In this document: positions 42,812-52,405 of the stretch, one piece after another
Layout of the letters: every line of letters starts with the position of its first letter
Position numbering within the stretch: position 1 is the first letter of the stretch
DNA from: an uncultured Lachnospiraceae bacterium
GTDB lineage: Bacteria; Bacillota; Clostridia; Lachnospirales; Lachnospiraceae
Assembly: GCA_910588215.1 (NCBI GenBank)
Contig: CAJUQJ010000005.1
Location: forward strand, 91,477-155,476
Direction: 5' to 3'
DNA length: 64,000 bases
Made by a program: the position numbers and the translations under genes
The notes under the pieces: model-generated
Told to the model about the DNA's origin: nothing
Database searches by the model: none
The model's input: only the letters and a program-made list of their open reading frames with translations

Positions 42812-42853
42812 GCCGTATGTATGAGTCTGTAACGGACAGAAAAGAGGTAGAAG

Positions 42854-43765
42854 TTGAAAAGAGAAAACGTGAAGAAGAAAGGTCTGAGCCGCCAGGCCAA
42901 GATCAATCTGGTTGGGTATTCCTTTATTCTCCCAAATATTATTGGTGTATGTGCCTTTACCTTATTCCCGATGCTTTTTTCCCTTGTGATCAGCTTTACA
43001 GACTGGGACTACACCAGAGGAATCGGAAACTGGAATTTTATCGGCCTTAAAAATTTCGTGACCATATGGTCCGATGAATGGTTTACGAGTGCATTGACCA
43101 ATACGCTCATATTTGTGATCGGAGTGGTTCCCACAACGGTATTTTTGGCCATGGTGTTGGCTGTGGTCATCGATAAGTTCTGTTATGCGAAACTACCTGT
43201 GCGGATGGCGCTGTTTATGCCGTATGTGTCCAATGTGGTCGCGGTAGCCATCGTTTGGGTGATGATGTATTCCCCCTGGGGGCCTTTTACCCGTATGGTA
43301 GTTGCATTGGGGGTGGAGAATCCGCCGCAATGGCTGGGAGATACCACCTGGGCGCTTCCGGCGATCATGCTGATGACGGTATGGTCCGGGATAGGGTATG
43401 CGGTCATTATCTATACTTCTGCGATCCAGGGTCTGCCTAAGGACGTATATGAGGCGGCTGACATTGACGGAGCAGGAGAAGTGGCAAAGTTTTTCCGGTT
43501 GACGATCCCCTTTTTGTCGCCGACTACCTTCTTTCTTGTCATCACCACACTGATCAGTTCCTTCCAGGTGTTTGCACCGATCCAGATCATGACAAGAGGA
43601 GGCCCGGGAACGGCCACAAATGTACTGGTATACTACATATATACATCGGCCTTTACCTTCTACAAAATGGGGTATGCATCGGCCATATCGTGGGTTCTGT
43701 TCCTGTTTTTGTTCATTGTGACCATGATTCAGTGGCACGGCCAGAAAAAATGGGTGAGTTATTAA
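42854..43765 (+). CDS. Carbohydrate ABC transporter permease (MalF/UgpA-like)
   Basis: A 303-residue permease with six hydrophobic segments and the EAA loop YEAADIDGAGEVAKFFRLTIPFL shortened here to its core (EAADIDGAGE). The N-terminus (LSRQAKINLVGYSFILPN) is family-typical. Start TTG 42854, preceded by AAAAGAGGTAG. It pairs with the next permease. No ATP-binding gene is present in this operon, so a shared MsmX/UgpC-type ATPase encoded elsewhere is probably used. Confidence 0.9.
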   Translation: MKRENVKKKGLSRQAKINLVGYSFILPNIIGVCAFTLFPMLFSLVISFTDWDYTRGIGNWNFIGLKNFVTIWSDEWFTSALTNTLIFVIGVVPTTVFLAMVLAVVIDKFCYAKLPVRMALFMPYVSNVVAVAIVWVMMYSPWGPFTRMVVALGVENPPQWLGDTTWALPAIMLMTVWSGIGYAVIIYTSAIQGLPKDVYEAADIDGAGEVAKFFRLTIPFLSPTTFFLVITTLISSFQVFAPIQIMTRGGPGTATNVLVYYIYTSAFTFYKMGYASAISWVLFLFLFIVTMIQWHGQKKWVSY

Positions 43766-43778
43766 GGAGGCGGAGTAT

Positions 43779-44642
43779 ATGAGAAATGGAAAGAGAAGAC
43801 TGTCAAAAGGAATGCTGCGCCTGTTCTGGACAGTAGTGCTTGGACTGCTGGCAGTGACAATGATCACTCCTTTCATATGGATGCTGTCGGCGTCAATGAA
43901 ACTGCCGCTTGATGTGATGAAGCTGCCGATCGAGTGGATTCCGAAATATTTTTATCCGGATAATTATCTGAAGGTGTGGAATATAGCGGGAAAAGGAGCC
44001 AGAGACTATCATTTCGGCGTAGCGTATGCAAATTCATTGAAGATAGCACTCATCAACGTGACGGGCGCCGTGATCACAAGTACCCTTGCGGGCTATGCTT
44101 TTGCCAAAATAAAATTTACAGGGCGGAATATTCTGTTCTTGTTTTATCTGGCGACTATGATGATCCCCAGCCAGGTGACGCTGATCCCCAAATTCGTGAT
44201 GTTTAATAAAATGGGGCTTATGGGAACGCATCTGACGCTGATCCTGCCAGGGATCATTACGATCACAGGCACCTTTCTTATGCGGCAGTATTTCATGCAG
44301 ATTCCGGATGAACTGCGGGAGTCTGCGCGGGTGGACGGGGCGAACGAGTATGTGATATGGGCCAGGATCATGGTGCCCATCGCAAAGCCCAGCATGGCTT
44401 CGCTGGCTATCGTAGTGTTCCTCTGGAACTGGAACAGCTATCTGGAACCGCTTGTTTTTCTGAGCAACTGGAGAATGTACACGATACCGCTGGCGTTGAC
44501 CAATTTTATAGAAGAGAGTGTTACGGAATATAATCTGGTGATGGCGGCGGCATCCTCGGCACTGCTTCCTGCCTTTGCGGTATTTCTTCTGGGACAGAAG
44601 TTCCTGGTCAAGGGGTTGGTGAGTGGCGCAGTAAAGGGATAA
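43779..44642 (+). CDS. Carbohydrate ABC transporter permease (MalG/UgpE-like)
   Basis: A 287-residue permease with six hydrophobic segments. The EAA-like loop is ELRESARVDGANEYVIW with PIAKPSMASLAIV after it. It begins MRNGKRRLSKGMLRLFWTV after AAGGAGG, 13 bp after the first permease gene. The terminal KFLVKGLVSGAVKG is the classical family ending. With the other permease and the lipoprotein it forms a CUT1-type importer. Confidence 0.91.
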   Translation: MRNGKRRLSKGMLRLFWTVVLGLLAVTMITPFIWMLSASMKLPLDVMKLPIEWIPKYFYPDNYLKVWNIAGKGARDYHFGVAYANSLKIALINVTGAVITSTLAGYAFAKIKFTGRNILFLFYLATMMIPSQVTLIPKFVMFNKMGLMGTHLTLILPGIITITGTFLMRQYFMQIPDELRESARVDGANEYVIWARIMVPIAKPSMASLAIVVFLWNWNSYLEPLVFLSNWRMYTIPLALTNFIEESVTEYNLVMAAASSALLPAFAVFLLGQKFLVKGLVSGAVKG

Positions 44643-44697
44643 GGGCAATTTGTGCTTGCGCCCAAATTTGCAGACTGAGTAAGAATGGGGGATTAAT

Positions 44698-45975
44698 ATG
44701 AAGATAGTAGAAGAGAGAAGAGAGACTCCGGTTTGGGAGCAGGTGGATGTATTGGTGGTGGGTTCCGGCCCGGCGGGTGTTTCCGCAGCAATCTGTGCGG
44801 CCAGAGAAGGCGTTTCAGTGATGCTTTTGGAACAGTCGGGCAATGTAGGCGGAATCGCTACGGAAGGGCTGATGAGCCATTGGACAGGAAATACAGAGGG
44901 TGGTTTTTACGATGAGATTTTGGAACGATCTGCCGATGCCGCGCAGATGAGAAAAGTGATCGATCCGGAACGGTTAAAGACGATTCTTCTGGAAATGTTG
45001 GAGGAAGCAGGGGTAAAACTCCTTCTCTACACTTTTGCCTGCGCGCCGGTGATGGAAGGGAATAAGATCAAGGGTGTGATCGCCGAGAACAAAACGGGGC
45101 GAGGGGCTGTTCTGGGAAAAATCGTCGTGGATGCCAGCGGAGACGGAGATATCGCGGCCCGCGCGGGAGTGCCTTATTATATTGGCAGAGAGACGGACGG
45201 GAAGATGCAGCCGGCGACTATCATGTTTAAGGTGGCGGGCGTGGATGTGGAAAGAGGGGTTTTCCCGGGAGGATTTGAAGAACATCTGGCCATACCGGCA
45301 GGAGATATTCAGAAGCTGGGGGAAGAGCACCTTCCGTCACCGGCGGGGCATGTACTTTTGTACAGGAGTACCCTTCCGGGTATCGTTACCTGCAATATGA
45401 CTAACTGTACGGATATTGACGGAACCAAAGCGGAGGACCTGACAAGAGCGACTGTTGTCTGCAGAAAACAGATGGAATCTATCGTGCATTTCCTGAGAGA
45501 ATATGTTCCGGGGTTTGAAAACTGTTATCTGATCAGTTCGGCCTCTCTGATCGGGATTCGTGAGACCAGACATTTTAAAGGAGAAGCAGTGATCACCCGG
45601 GAAGATATTTTGGAAGCGAGAGTATTTGACGACTGGGTGGTTACGAAAGCCCATTTCAATTTTGACGTACATAACATGACCGGTAACGGATTGGATGAGA
45701 CAGGTGTACAGAAAAATTTCCAACAGAAAAAAGGATATACGATCCCGTATGGTTGTTTTGTGCCGCTGGAAGTGGACAATTTGTATCTGGCCGGAAGAAA
45801 TATCAGTGGCACACATATGGCGCATTCCAATTACAGGGTAATGCCGATCTGCGCCAACATGGGACAGGCGGTAGGAGTAGCGGCGGCAATCTGTGTGAAA
45901 GAAGGAACGGTGCCCCGTGAGCTGAGCGCGGCTACGGTGCAGAGAAGGCTGATAGAATCAGGAGTGCAGGTATGA
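44698..45975 (+). CDS. FAD-dependent oxidoreductase (FAD_oxidored family), first of two
   Basis: A 425-residue flavoprotein. The dinucleotide motif VVGSGPAGVSAAI is near residue 22, followed by LLEQSGNVGGIATEGL, and the C-terminal LYLAGRNISGTHMAHS block is a family signature. It has no signal peptide, so it is cytosolic. Proteins of this family frequently accompany sugar or glycoside transporters and may oxidise sugar-derived compounds; the substrate cannot be read here. It overlaps the next oxidoreductase gene by 4 bp, and together they probably form one functional unit with the transporter. Confidence 0.88.
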   Translation: MKIVEERRETPVWEQVDVLVVGSGPAGVSAAICAAREGVSVMLLEQSGNVGGIATEGLMSHWTGNTEGGFYDEILERSADAAQMRKVIDPERLKTILLEMLEEAGVKLLLYTFACAPVMEGNKIKGVIAENKTGRGAVLGKIVVDASGDGDIAARAGVPYYIGRETDGKMQPATIMFKVAGVDVERGVFPGGFEEHLAIPAGDIQKLGEEHLPSPAGHVLLYRSTLPGIVTCNMTNCTDIDGTKAEDLTRATVVCRKQMESIVHFLREYVPGFENCYLISSASLIGIRETRHFKGEAVITREDILEARVFDDWVVTKAHFNFDVHNMTGNGLDETGVQKNFQQKKGYTIPYGCFVPLEVDNLYLAGRNISGTHMAHSNYRVMPICANMGQAVGVAAAICVKEGTVPRELSAATVQRRLIESGVQV

Positions 45976-47729
45976 TAACAAAAACATATGATTTTGTAGT
46001 GGTCGGCGGTGGTATGGCAGGCATATGCGCCGCTTTGGCGGCGGCCCGCGCAGGAGTGCGGACGGCGCTTGTGGAGAGTCGCTCTGTGTTGGGCGGTATG
46101 GCAAGTTCCGAACACAGGATGCATATCTGTGGCGCGGATCATCATATGTCCAACCCCAATATGCGTGAGACCGGCATATTGGAAGAGATCCTTCTGGAAA
46201 ATAAAAGAAGAAACCCGGAGATGAACTATCCCATATTTGACGCCGTTTTGTGGGAGAAGATAAATTTCCAGGATGATCTGGAATTGTTTTTGAACACGCA
46301 TATGACGGAGGTGGTCTGCCAGGATCAGAAGATCGTGGAGATCAGGGCGGAGCAGATGACGACAGAGAAGCAGTACTGTCTTAGGGCCCCTCTATTCATG
46401 GATGCGACAGGAGACGGCACTCTTGGCGCCAGGGCGGGTGCGGTGTACCGGATGGGAAGAGAGGCGCAGGATACCTACGGAGAGCATTTGGCACCGGAGG
46501 CGGAGGACAACGTGACGATGGGAAACTCGGTCATGTTCCTGGCCAGGGACATGGGACACCCGGTGCCCTTCGAGAAACCTTTCTGGGCATACACTTATAC
46601 GGAGGAACAGCTGCGCCTGCGTGACCATGAGGATGCCACTTCCGGATACTGGTGGATCGAGCTTGGAGACGGAGAGCACAATACCATTACGGATGCGGAA
46701 AATATCCGGGATGATCTGCTCAAAACGGTCTTCGGCGTATGGGATCATATCAAGAACGGTAAAGGACATCATGCGGAGAATCTGGATCTTGAGTGGGTCG
46801 GGTTCCTTCCGGGCAAAAGGGAAAGCCGGAGGTTTCTGGGGGATTATGTGCTGACGGAAAAGGACTGTCTGGAGAATACGGATTTTGAGGACGCAGTGGC
46901 TTACGGCGGCTGGCCTATGGATATCCATACCGTGGGCGGTATGCTGAACGAGAAAGATCATCCTACAGTCTGGAATCAGGTCAACGGTATTTACAGGATT
47001 CCCTATCGCTGTCTGTATTCGGCCAATATTGAGAACCTGTTCCTGGGCGGGAGGATCATAAGCTGTTCCCATGTGGCTTTTTCATCCACAAGAGTTATGG
47101 CTACCTGCGCGGTGGCCGGACAGGCGGCTGGAACGGCAGCGGCTATGGCGGTCAGTAGAAATCTTTTGCCGCGACAGGTACTTGCCCATATCAAGGAGCT
47201 GCAGCAGGAACTGTTAAAGGCTGACTGCTATATTCCGGGTGAGGTAAATCAGGATGAAAAGGACCTGGCGCGTGAGGCGCGGGCCGCTGCGTCGGTACAG
47301 CTTCCCGGATGCGCAGCGGAGAATGTTTTGAATGGAATTCCGAGAACCGTCGGGGAAGAGCAGAACTGCTGGCGTGCACCTATGCAGGAAAACCCGGTAT
47401 TATCCCTGAAATGGGAAACAGAGATCGTGCCGGTGCAGATCAGACTCTTTCTTGACTCCAATTTGAGCAGGGAGATCACACCGTCGATCAATCAAGGGGT
47501 TTTGGCCAGACAGGTAAAAGGAGCGCCGCCGGAACTGCTGCGGGAATTCAAAGTTCTGCTTTGTAAGGTAGGCAGTATTGTAAGAGAAATATGCTGTGAA
47601 GGAAAAGGGCAGCGTCTCCAGATATTAGATATAGAGGACAGCCCTGCGGTGGATGAGATCAGAATCGTTCCGCTGCGTACTTACGGAAGTGAATATGCCA
47701 CAGTGTTTGAAGTGCGGGTGTATGGATGA
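45972..47729 (+). CDS. FAD-dependent oxidoreductase (FAD_oxidored family) with C-terminal beta domain, second of two
   Basis: A 585-residue paralogue of the preceding enzyme. Same FAD motif (VVGGGMAGICAALAAARAG, then SRSVLGGMASSEHRM) and the same C-terminal LFLGGRIISCSHVAFSST block. After it comes a ~150-residue extra domain starting ASVQLPGCAAENVLNGIPR, which resembles a galactose-binding (F5/8 type C-like) beta sandwich. The tandem of a short and a long form suggests a heteromer or two related steps. The operon ends here; a terminator follows at 47747. Confidence 0.87.
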   Translation: MITKTYDFVVVGGGMAGICAALAAARAGVRTALVESRSVLGGMASSEHRMHICGADHHMSNPNMRETGILEEILLENKRRNPEMNYPIFDAVLWEKINFQDDLELFLNTHMTEVVCQDQKIVEIRAEQMTTEKQYCLRAPLFMDATGDGTLGARAGAVYRMGREAQDTYGEHLAPEAEDNVTMGNSVMFLARDMGHPVPFEKPFWAYTYTEEQLRLRDHEDATSGYWWIELGDGEHNTITDAENIRDDLLKTVFGVWDHIKNGKGHHAENLDLEWVGFLPGKRESRRFLGDYVLTEKDCLENTDFEDAVAYGGWPMDIHTVGGMLNEKDHPTVWNQVNGIYRIPYRCLYSANIENLFLGGRIISCSHVAFSSTRVMATCAVAGQAAGTAAAMAVSRNLLPRQVLAHIKELQQELLKADCYIPGEVNQDEKDLAREARAAASVQLPGCAAENVLNGIPRTVGEEQNCWRAPMQENPVLSLKWETEIVPVQIRLFLDSNLSREITPSINQGVLARQVKGAPPELLREFKVLLCKVGSIVREICCEGKGQRLQILDIEDSPAVDEIRIVPLRTYGSEYATVFEVRVYG

Positions 47730-47746
47730 ACGACAACATTATAAAG

Positions 47747-47781
47747 GAGAGGCAGTACCGTGATGAGCGGTTCTGCCTCTC
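47747..47781 (+). terminator. Terminator hairpin after the oxidoreductase operon
   Basis: GAGAGGCAG (47747-47755) pairs with CTGCCTCTC (47773-47781), nested CCG/CGG, followed by a short TTTC run. It lies between two convergent genes. Confidence 0.55.
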
Positions 47782-47849
47782 TTTCATACTTGCACCTCAT
47801 ATCTTTCCAGACGCAAATGTTAACCATACTGATTTTACAGGAAATAGTG

Positions 47850-49463
47850 TTAAGCCTGTCCTTGCTTATTATGCAATGCTGCCTCCACAAACCCTTTAAA
47901 CAGCGGATGCGGTCTGTTGGGCCGGGACTTTAATTCCGGATGGGCCTGGGTTGCGATAAAGAAAGGATGCTCCGGCAACTCGCACATCTCTACGATGCGT
48001 CCGTCCGGAGACAGACCCGACAGCTTCATCCCCTTTTCCGTAAGTACCGCGCGGTAATCATTGTTGACTTCGTAGCGGTGTCTGTGCCGCTCGTGGATCG
48101 TCTCTTCGCCGTACAGCGCATAGGATTTGGATGTCTTGTCCAGTACGCAGGGATAGGAACCGAGGCGAAGTGTGCCGCCGATATCTTCCACACCGTTCTG
48201 ATCCGGCATCAGGGCGATGACCGGATGGGTGGTGGAAGGATTCAGTTCTATACTGTGTGCGTCATTGTACGCGAGCACGTTTCTTGCAAATTCCACGATC
48301 GCTAATTGCATACCGAGACAGAGACCGAGGAAAGGAATCTTATGAACTCTCGCGTAAGTGATCGCATGAATCTTGCCGTCGATGCCTCTGTCACCGAAGC
48401 CGCCCGGCACCAATACGCCGTTTACGCCTGTCAGCAGTTCTTCTACATTGTCCGTCGTCACGGTCTCAGAATCCACCCAGCGGATATTTACCACACAATG
48501 ATTGGAGATGCCGCCGTGTTTCAAGGCTTCCACCACGCTGATATAGGCGTCGTGCAGCTGTGTATATTTACCGACGAGTGCAACGGTCACTTCATCGGTA
48601 GGCGTTCTGAGAGATTCTACCATAGCCGTCCAGTCGGTCAGATCTGGCTCCGGGCAGTCCAGCTTCAGACATTCACACGCCACCTGGGCCAGGTGTTCTT
48701 TTTCCATGGCAAGGGGCGCTTCGTATAAATGTTCCACATCCAGATTCTGCAGTACCCGGTTGCTGGGGACGTTGCAGAACAGGGCTATCTTATCCCGCAA
48801 TCCTTGATCAAGCGCATGCTCGCTGCGGCATACGATAATGTCCGGCTGGATCCCCATGCCCTGCAGCTCCTTGACGCTGGCCTGGGTTGGCTTGGTCTTC
48901 ATCTCCTGAGAAGCGCTCAGATAAGGAATCAGGGTCACATGGATCAGAATCGCATTGTCGCGGCCGACTTCGTGCTGGAACTGCCGGATGGACTCCAGGA
49001 AGGGCTGGCTCTCGATATCGCCCACCGTGCCGCCCACCTCGATAATGGCGATCCGGGTATCCTCATCAGTGAAATTGCGGTAGAAGCGGCTCTTGATCTC
49101 ATTCGTGATATGGGGGATCACCTGCACCGTGCCGCCGCCGTAATCGCCGCGGCGCTCTTTCTGCAGAACAGACCAGTAGACCTTGCCCGTAGTCACGTTG
49201 GAGTTCTTGCCCAAATTTTCGTCGATGAAACGCTCATAATGGCCAAGATCCAGATCGGTCTCCGTGCCGTCCTCCGTGACGAATACTTCGCCGTGCTGGA
49301 TGGGATTCATCGTGCCGGGATCGATATTGATATAGGGGTCGAATTTCTGCATCGTGACTTTATAGCCCCGTGCTTTCAGTAATCTTCCTAAAGAAGCGGC
49401 TGTGATGCCCTTACCGAGACCGGAGACAACGCCGCCTGTTACGAATACGTACTTAACTGCCAT
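47850..49463 (-). CDS. pyrG: CTP synthase
   Basis: CTP synthase (537 aa from ATG 49463; an ATG at 49475 would add four residues, and neither start has an ideal ribosome site). The N-terminal amidoligase has [16 protein letters not shown] and [13 protein letters not shown]; the C-terminal glutaminase has [17 protein letters not shown] (Cys nucleophile) and the His/Glu dyad in [12 protein letters not shown]. It makes CTP from UTP, ATP and glutamine, the donor for the cytidylyltransferases in the glycan locus, but it is a core gene. Transcribed alone from the promoter at 49733-49761, convergent with the oxidoreductase operon. Confidence 0.97.
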   Translation of the reverse strand: MAVKYVFVTGGVVSGLGKGITAASLGRLLKARGYKVTMQKFDPYINIDPGTMNPIQHGEVFVTEDGTETDLDLGHYERFIDENLGKNSNVTTGKVYWSVLQKERRGDYGGGTVQVIPHITNEIKSRFYRNFTDEDTRIAIIEVGGTVGDIESQPFLESIRQFQHEVGRDNAILIHVTLIPYLSASQEMKTKPTQASVKELQGMGIQPDIIVCRSEHALDQGLRDKIALFCNVPSNRVLQNLDVEHLYEAPLAMEKEHLAQVACECLKLDCPEPDLTDWTAMVESLRTPTDEVTVALVGKYTQLHDAYISVVEALKHGGISNHCVVNIRWVDSETVTTDNVEELLTGVNGVLVPGGFGDRGIDGKIHAITYARVHKIPFLGLCLGMQLAIVEFARNVLAYNDAHSIELNPSTTHPVIALMPDQNGVEDIGGTLRLGSYPCVLDKTSKSYALYGEETIHERHRHRYEVNNDYRAVLTEKGMKLSGLSPDGRIVEMCELPEHPFFIATQAHPELKSRPNRPHPLFKGFVEAALHNKQGQA

Positions 49464-49538
49464 TCCTTTATCCATGCCTTTCTGTAGTCTGTAAATTGTT
49501 TGCTGTATGCCGTTCCTGAAAAAAACAATATAAAAACA

Positions 49539-49649
49539 TTATACAATGGATGGAGTGGAAAAATCTACTGATACATTGAAATTTTGTGAAATATCGGTAA
49601 GTTCTTTTTCAATGCCTTTGGCTTCAATATTTTCTGACAGGTTGCACAT
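49539..49649 (-). CDS. Short leader ORF, fragment of an Rpn/PDDEXK-family tail
   Basis: A 36-codon frame starting ATG 49649 with GGAGG ahead of it, between the pyrG promoter and pyrG. It encodes MCNLSENIEAKGIEKELTD and then an unrelated tail. The MCNLSE...AKGIEKE pattern is the region near the C-terminus of multicopy Rpn-type nucleases, so this may be a decayed fragment that now acts as, or resembles, a leader peptide. Expression is inferred from promoter plus ribosome site only. Confidence 0.45.
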   Translation of the reverse strand: MCNLSENIEAKGIEKELTDISQNFNVSVDFSTPSIV

Positions 49650-49732
49650 AGTCTGTATCCTCCCTTCTAAATCGGCGGTCATTATCGTTCCGTAAGATTT
49701 ATCTGTATGTCCGCAAGCAGGAATTTAGCATA

Positions 49733-49761
49733 ATTATACTTGATTCCCGAAATAATGGCAA
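49733..49761 (-). promoter_or_regulatory. pyrG promoter
   Basis: On the minus strand TTGCCA (49761-49756), 17-bp spacer, TATAAT (49738-49733). The 5' leader before pyrG would be about 260 nt and includes the short ORF. I see no GGGC start or terminator of the B. subtilis pyrG reiterative type. Confidence 0.6.
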
Positions 49762-49947
49762 TAAGGGCAATATCTCTGTAACTGACAATCCAGGATTGGA
49801 CCCGCGGCGTTTCGGTTCTCGTTGTATTTCGCTATGATCTGCCCTATAATGATCTGTGGAAACTTTTTTGGCGGCAACTCTTGCTAAAATTGTAAATAGA
49901 TTTTATAATTCTTTAATACTTGTGTCCGCAAATTCATAATTCTATTA

Positions 49948-49976
49948 TTGATTTATGAATGCGTGTACCTTATATT
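49948..49976 (+). promoter_or_regulatory. ftsH promoter
   Basis: TTGATT (49948-49953), 17-bp spacer, TATATT (49971-49976), 36 bp before ATG 50012. Confidence 0.5.
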
Positions 49977-50011
49977 TTATATAGAGAGAAAACAGAAAGT
50001 GAGGATTCCTC

Positions 50012-52261
50012 ATGGATGATAATTTAAATCAATACGAAGGTGGTCCCGGTGGTCCCGGCAACGGCTCCGGCGGCCCGGGAGGGCCGGGAGGCTCTGGCGG
50101 TTCCGGCAGCAGCGGCAACGATCCGAGGAAGCAGAGCCTGATCATGCTGGCGGTGGCGGCGATCGTCACCCTTTTGTGCATCAGCCTGTTCATGAAGATG
50201 ATGACCGGTGCTACGAATCAGGAGATATCTTACAACGCTTTCATCGATATGATCGCTAAGGACAAGATCGAGAGTGTTACGGTAGAATCCGACAGGGTAG
50301 TCATCTATCCGAAAGAAGCAGAGAACAAATCACCTTTTGCCTATGGGTACGGTTTGGGGACGATGACCTATTATACGGGCAAGATGGAAGACGATGATAC
50401 GCTGACGAAGCGTCTTCTGGAGAAGAATATCGAGATCAAGAAACCAACTTCCGACAGTTCGAGCATCATTATGACAGTGCTGCTTTATTATGTGCTTCCC
50501 ATTCTGCTGATGTGGGGCCTGATGAGCCTGCTGTTCCGGCGTATGGGCGGCAAAGGCGGGCCCATGGGTGTGGGCAAGAGCACGGCCAAGGCTTATGTGC
50601 AGAAGGAGACCGGGATCACATTTAAGGATGTGGCCGGTGAGGACGAAGCCAAGGAGTCTCTGGTGGAAGTAGTGGATTTCCTGCATAATCCTGGCAAATA
50701 TTCTAAGATCGGTGCCAGATTGCCGAAGGGGGCGCTTTTGGTGGGGCCGCCCGGTACGGGTAAGACGCTGTTGGCCAAGGCAGTGGCGGGAGAGGCACAT
50801 GTGCCCTTTTTCTCCCTGTCCGGGTCGGACTTTATAGAATTGTATGTAGGTGTGGGCGCATCTCGTGTGCGTGACCTGTTTAAAGAAGCGGAGAAGAATG
50901 CACCCTGTATCGTGTTTATCGACGAGATCGATGCCATCGGCCGCAGCAGGGATTCCAAGTATGGCGGAGGCAACGAGGAACGAGAGCAGACGCTGAATCA
51001 GCTGCTGTCCGAGATGGACGGTTTCGACGGTAAGAAGGGGATCATCATTCTGGCGGCTACCAACAGGCCGGAGATCCTGGACAAGGCGCTTCTGCGTCCA
51101 GGACGGTTTGACCGTCGGATCATCGTTGATAAGCCGGATCTGAAGGGTCGTGTGGAGATCTTGAAGGTACATGCCAAGGATGTGCGCATGGATGAGACCG
51201 TAGATCTGAATGAGATCGCGCTGGCGACTTCCGGTGCGGTCGGTTCCGATCTGGCGAACATGATCAACGAGGCGGCCATCAATGCCGTTAAGACGGGCAG
51301 AGAGTATGTTAATCAGAAGGACTTGTTCGACGCGGTCGAACAGGTACTTGTCGGTAAAGAGAAGAAGGATCGCATCATGAGCAAGGAGGAGCGCAAGATC
51401 GTCTCCTATCATGAGGTGGGTCATGCGCTGGTAAGCGCACTGCAGAAGAACTCGGAGCCGGTGCAGAAGATCACCATCGTGCCCAGGACCATGGGAGCGC
51501 TGGGTTATGTTATGCATGTGCCGGAGGAAGAGAAATATCTGAATACGGAAGCGGAACTGCGTGATCGTCTGGTAGGGCTTTTGGGCGGCCGGGCGGCGGA
51601 GGAGATCGTCTTTGATACGGTTACTACGGGTGCTGCCAACGATATCGAGCAGGCGACGAGTATCGCCCGCAATATGATCACTCGTTTCGGCATGAGTAAG
51701 AAATTCGGCCTGATGGGGCTTGCTACGGTGGAGAGCCAATATCTGGACGGCAGGGCATCTCTGACCTGTTCCGACGTGACGGCGGCAGATATCGACACGG
51801 AAGTGATGAAGATGCTGCGTGACAGTTACAAGCAGGCGAAGAAGCTGTTGAAGGAAAACCGCGAGATCATGGATAAACTGGCGGCACACCTGATTGAGAA
51901 AGAGACCATCACCGGCAAAGAATTCATGAAGATCTACCGCAAAGAGAAAGGAATTCCGGAACCGAAAGAGGAAGAAAACGAGACCGGAGCAGCCAAGGAG
52001 GAGTCAAAGTCCGGCGAAACGCTTATGCAGGGCAGCCCGGTGCAGGAGCTGAAGCCTGAATCTGCAATGCAGGAAGATTCGGCTAAGCAGCCAGTGCCTG
52101 TTCCGAAGCCTGATCAGCAGGAGCAAGAGGAAGACGCGCAGAAAGCAGCGGAACCCAAGGAGGAATCGGAACAATCGTGGACGCCGCCCTGTCAGCCGCG
52201 CCCGGAGAACCGGGGCGTATTTTCCCAGGCGCCCGAGCCGCGGGACGACCATAAGCGTTGA
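50012..52261 (+). CDS. ftsH: ATP-dependent zinc metalloprotease FtsH
   Basis: Membrane-anchored AAA protease, 749 aa. A Gly/Pro/Ser-rich, disordered N-terminus (residues ~10-34) precedes TM1 (~residue 40), the extracytoplasmic domain and TM2 (~residue 150). The AAA part has Walker A GPPGTGKT (245-252), [12 protein letters not shown] and the second region of homology [19 protein letters not shown]. The M41 zinc site is HEVGH (467-471; commonly HEAGH). The last ~110 residues are a polar Glu/Pro/Gln-rich tail longer than in most FtsH. It degrades membrane and some soluble proteins. It stands alone, followed by a terminator. Confidence 0.96.
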   Translation: MDDNLNQYEGGPGGPGNGSGGPGGPGGSGGSGSSGNDPRKQSLIMLAVAAIVTLLCISLFMKMMTGATNQEISYNAFIDMIAKDKIESVTVESDRVVIYPKEAENKSPFAYGYGLGTMTYYTGKMEDDDTLTKRLLEKNIEIKKPTSDSSSIIMTVLLYYVLPILLMWGLMSLLFRRMGGKGGPMGVGKSTAKAYVQKETGITFKDVAGEDEAKESLVEVVDFLHNPGKYSKIGARLPKGALLVGPPGTGKTLLAKAVAGEAHVPFFSLSGSDFIELYVGVGASRVRDLFKEAEKNAPCIVFIDEIDAIGRSRDSKYGGGNEEREQTLNQLLSEMDGFDGKKGIIILAATNRPEILDKALLRPGRFDRRIIVDKPDLKGRVEILKVHAKDVRMDETVDLNEIALATSGAVGSDLANMINEAAINAVKTGREYVNQKDLFDAVEQVLVGKEKKDRIMSKEERKIVSYHEVGHALVSALQKNSEPVQKITIVPRTMGALGYVMHVPEEEKYLNTEAELRDRLVGLLGGRAAEEIVFDTVTTGAANDIEQATSIARNMITRFGMSKKFGLMGLATVESQYLDGRASLTCSDVTAADIDTEVMKMLRDSYKQAKKLLKENREIMDKLAAHLIEKETITGKEFMKIYRKEKGIPEPKEEENETGAAKEESKSGETLMQGSPVQELKPESAMQEDSAKQPVPVPKPDQQEQEEDAQKAAEPKEESEQSWTPPCQPRPENRGVFSQAPEPRDDHKR

Positions 52262-52331
52262 GACAAGAAGCAGCTGGACCGGCTTGAATCACTACGGTGC
52301 ATAGCATATCTAAAGCAGGTGGAATAAGGAG

Positions 52332-52370
52332 AGGCAAAGTCATATCAGCAGCTGACTTTGCCTTATCTTT
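52332..52370 (+). terminator. Intrinsic terminator after ftsH
   Basis: AGGCAAAGTCA (52332-52342) pairs perfectly with TGACTTTGCCT (52353-52363), 10-nt loop, followed by TATCTTTTC. Confidence 0.75.
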
Positions 52371-52405
52371 TCATTTATAAATAGAGTAAGTCAGGAAATG
52401 ATGCC

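Larger units (their letters stand above)
49476..50011. other. 536-bp divergent region between pyrG and ftsH
   Basis: Contains the short minus-strand frame 49539-49649, the pyrG-side promoter 49733-49761 and the ftsH promoter 49948-49976. The stretch from 49762 to 49947 has AT-rich sequence and a TTGTAAATAG-like region but no gene or strong structure that I can see. Confidence 0.55.

Noticed and set aside
50330..51889. 519-codon minus-strand frame opposite ftsH
   Set aside because: Fully antisense to conserved FtsH with no family motif; it reflects codon bias of the real gene.
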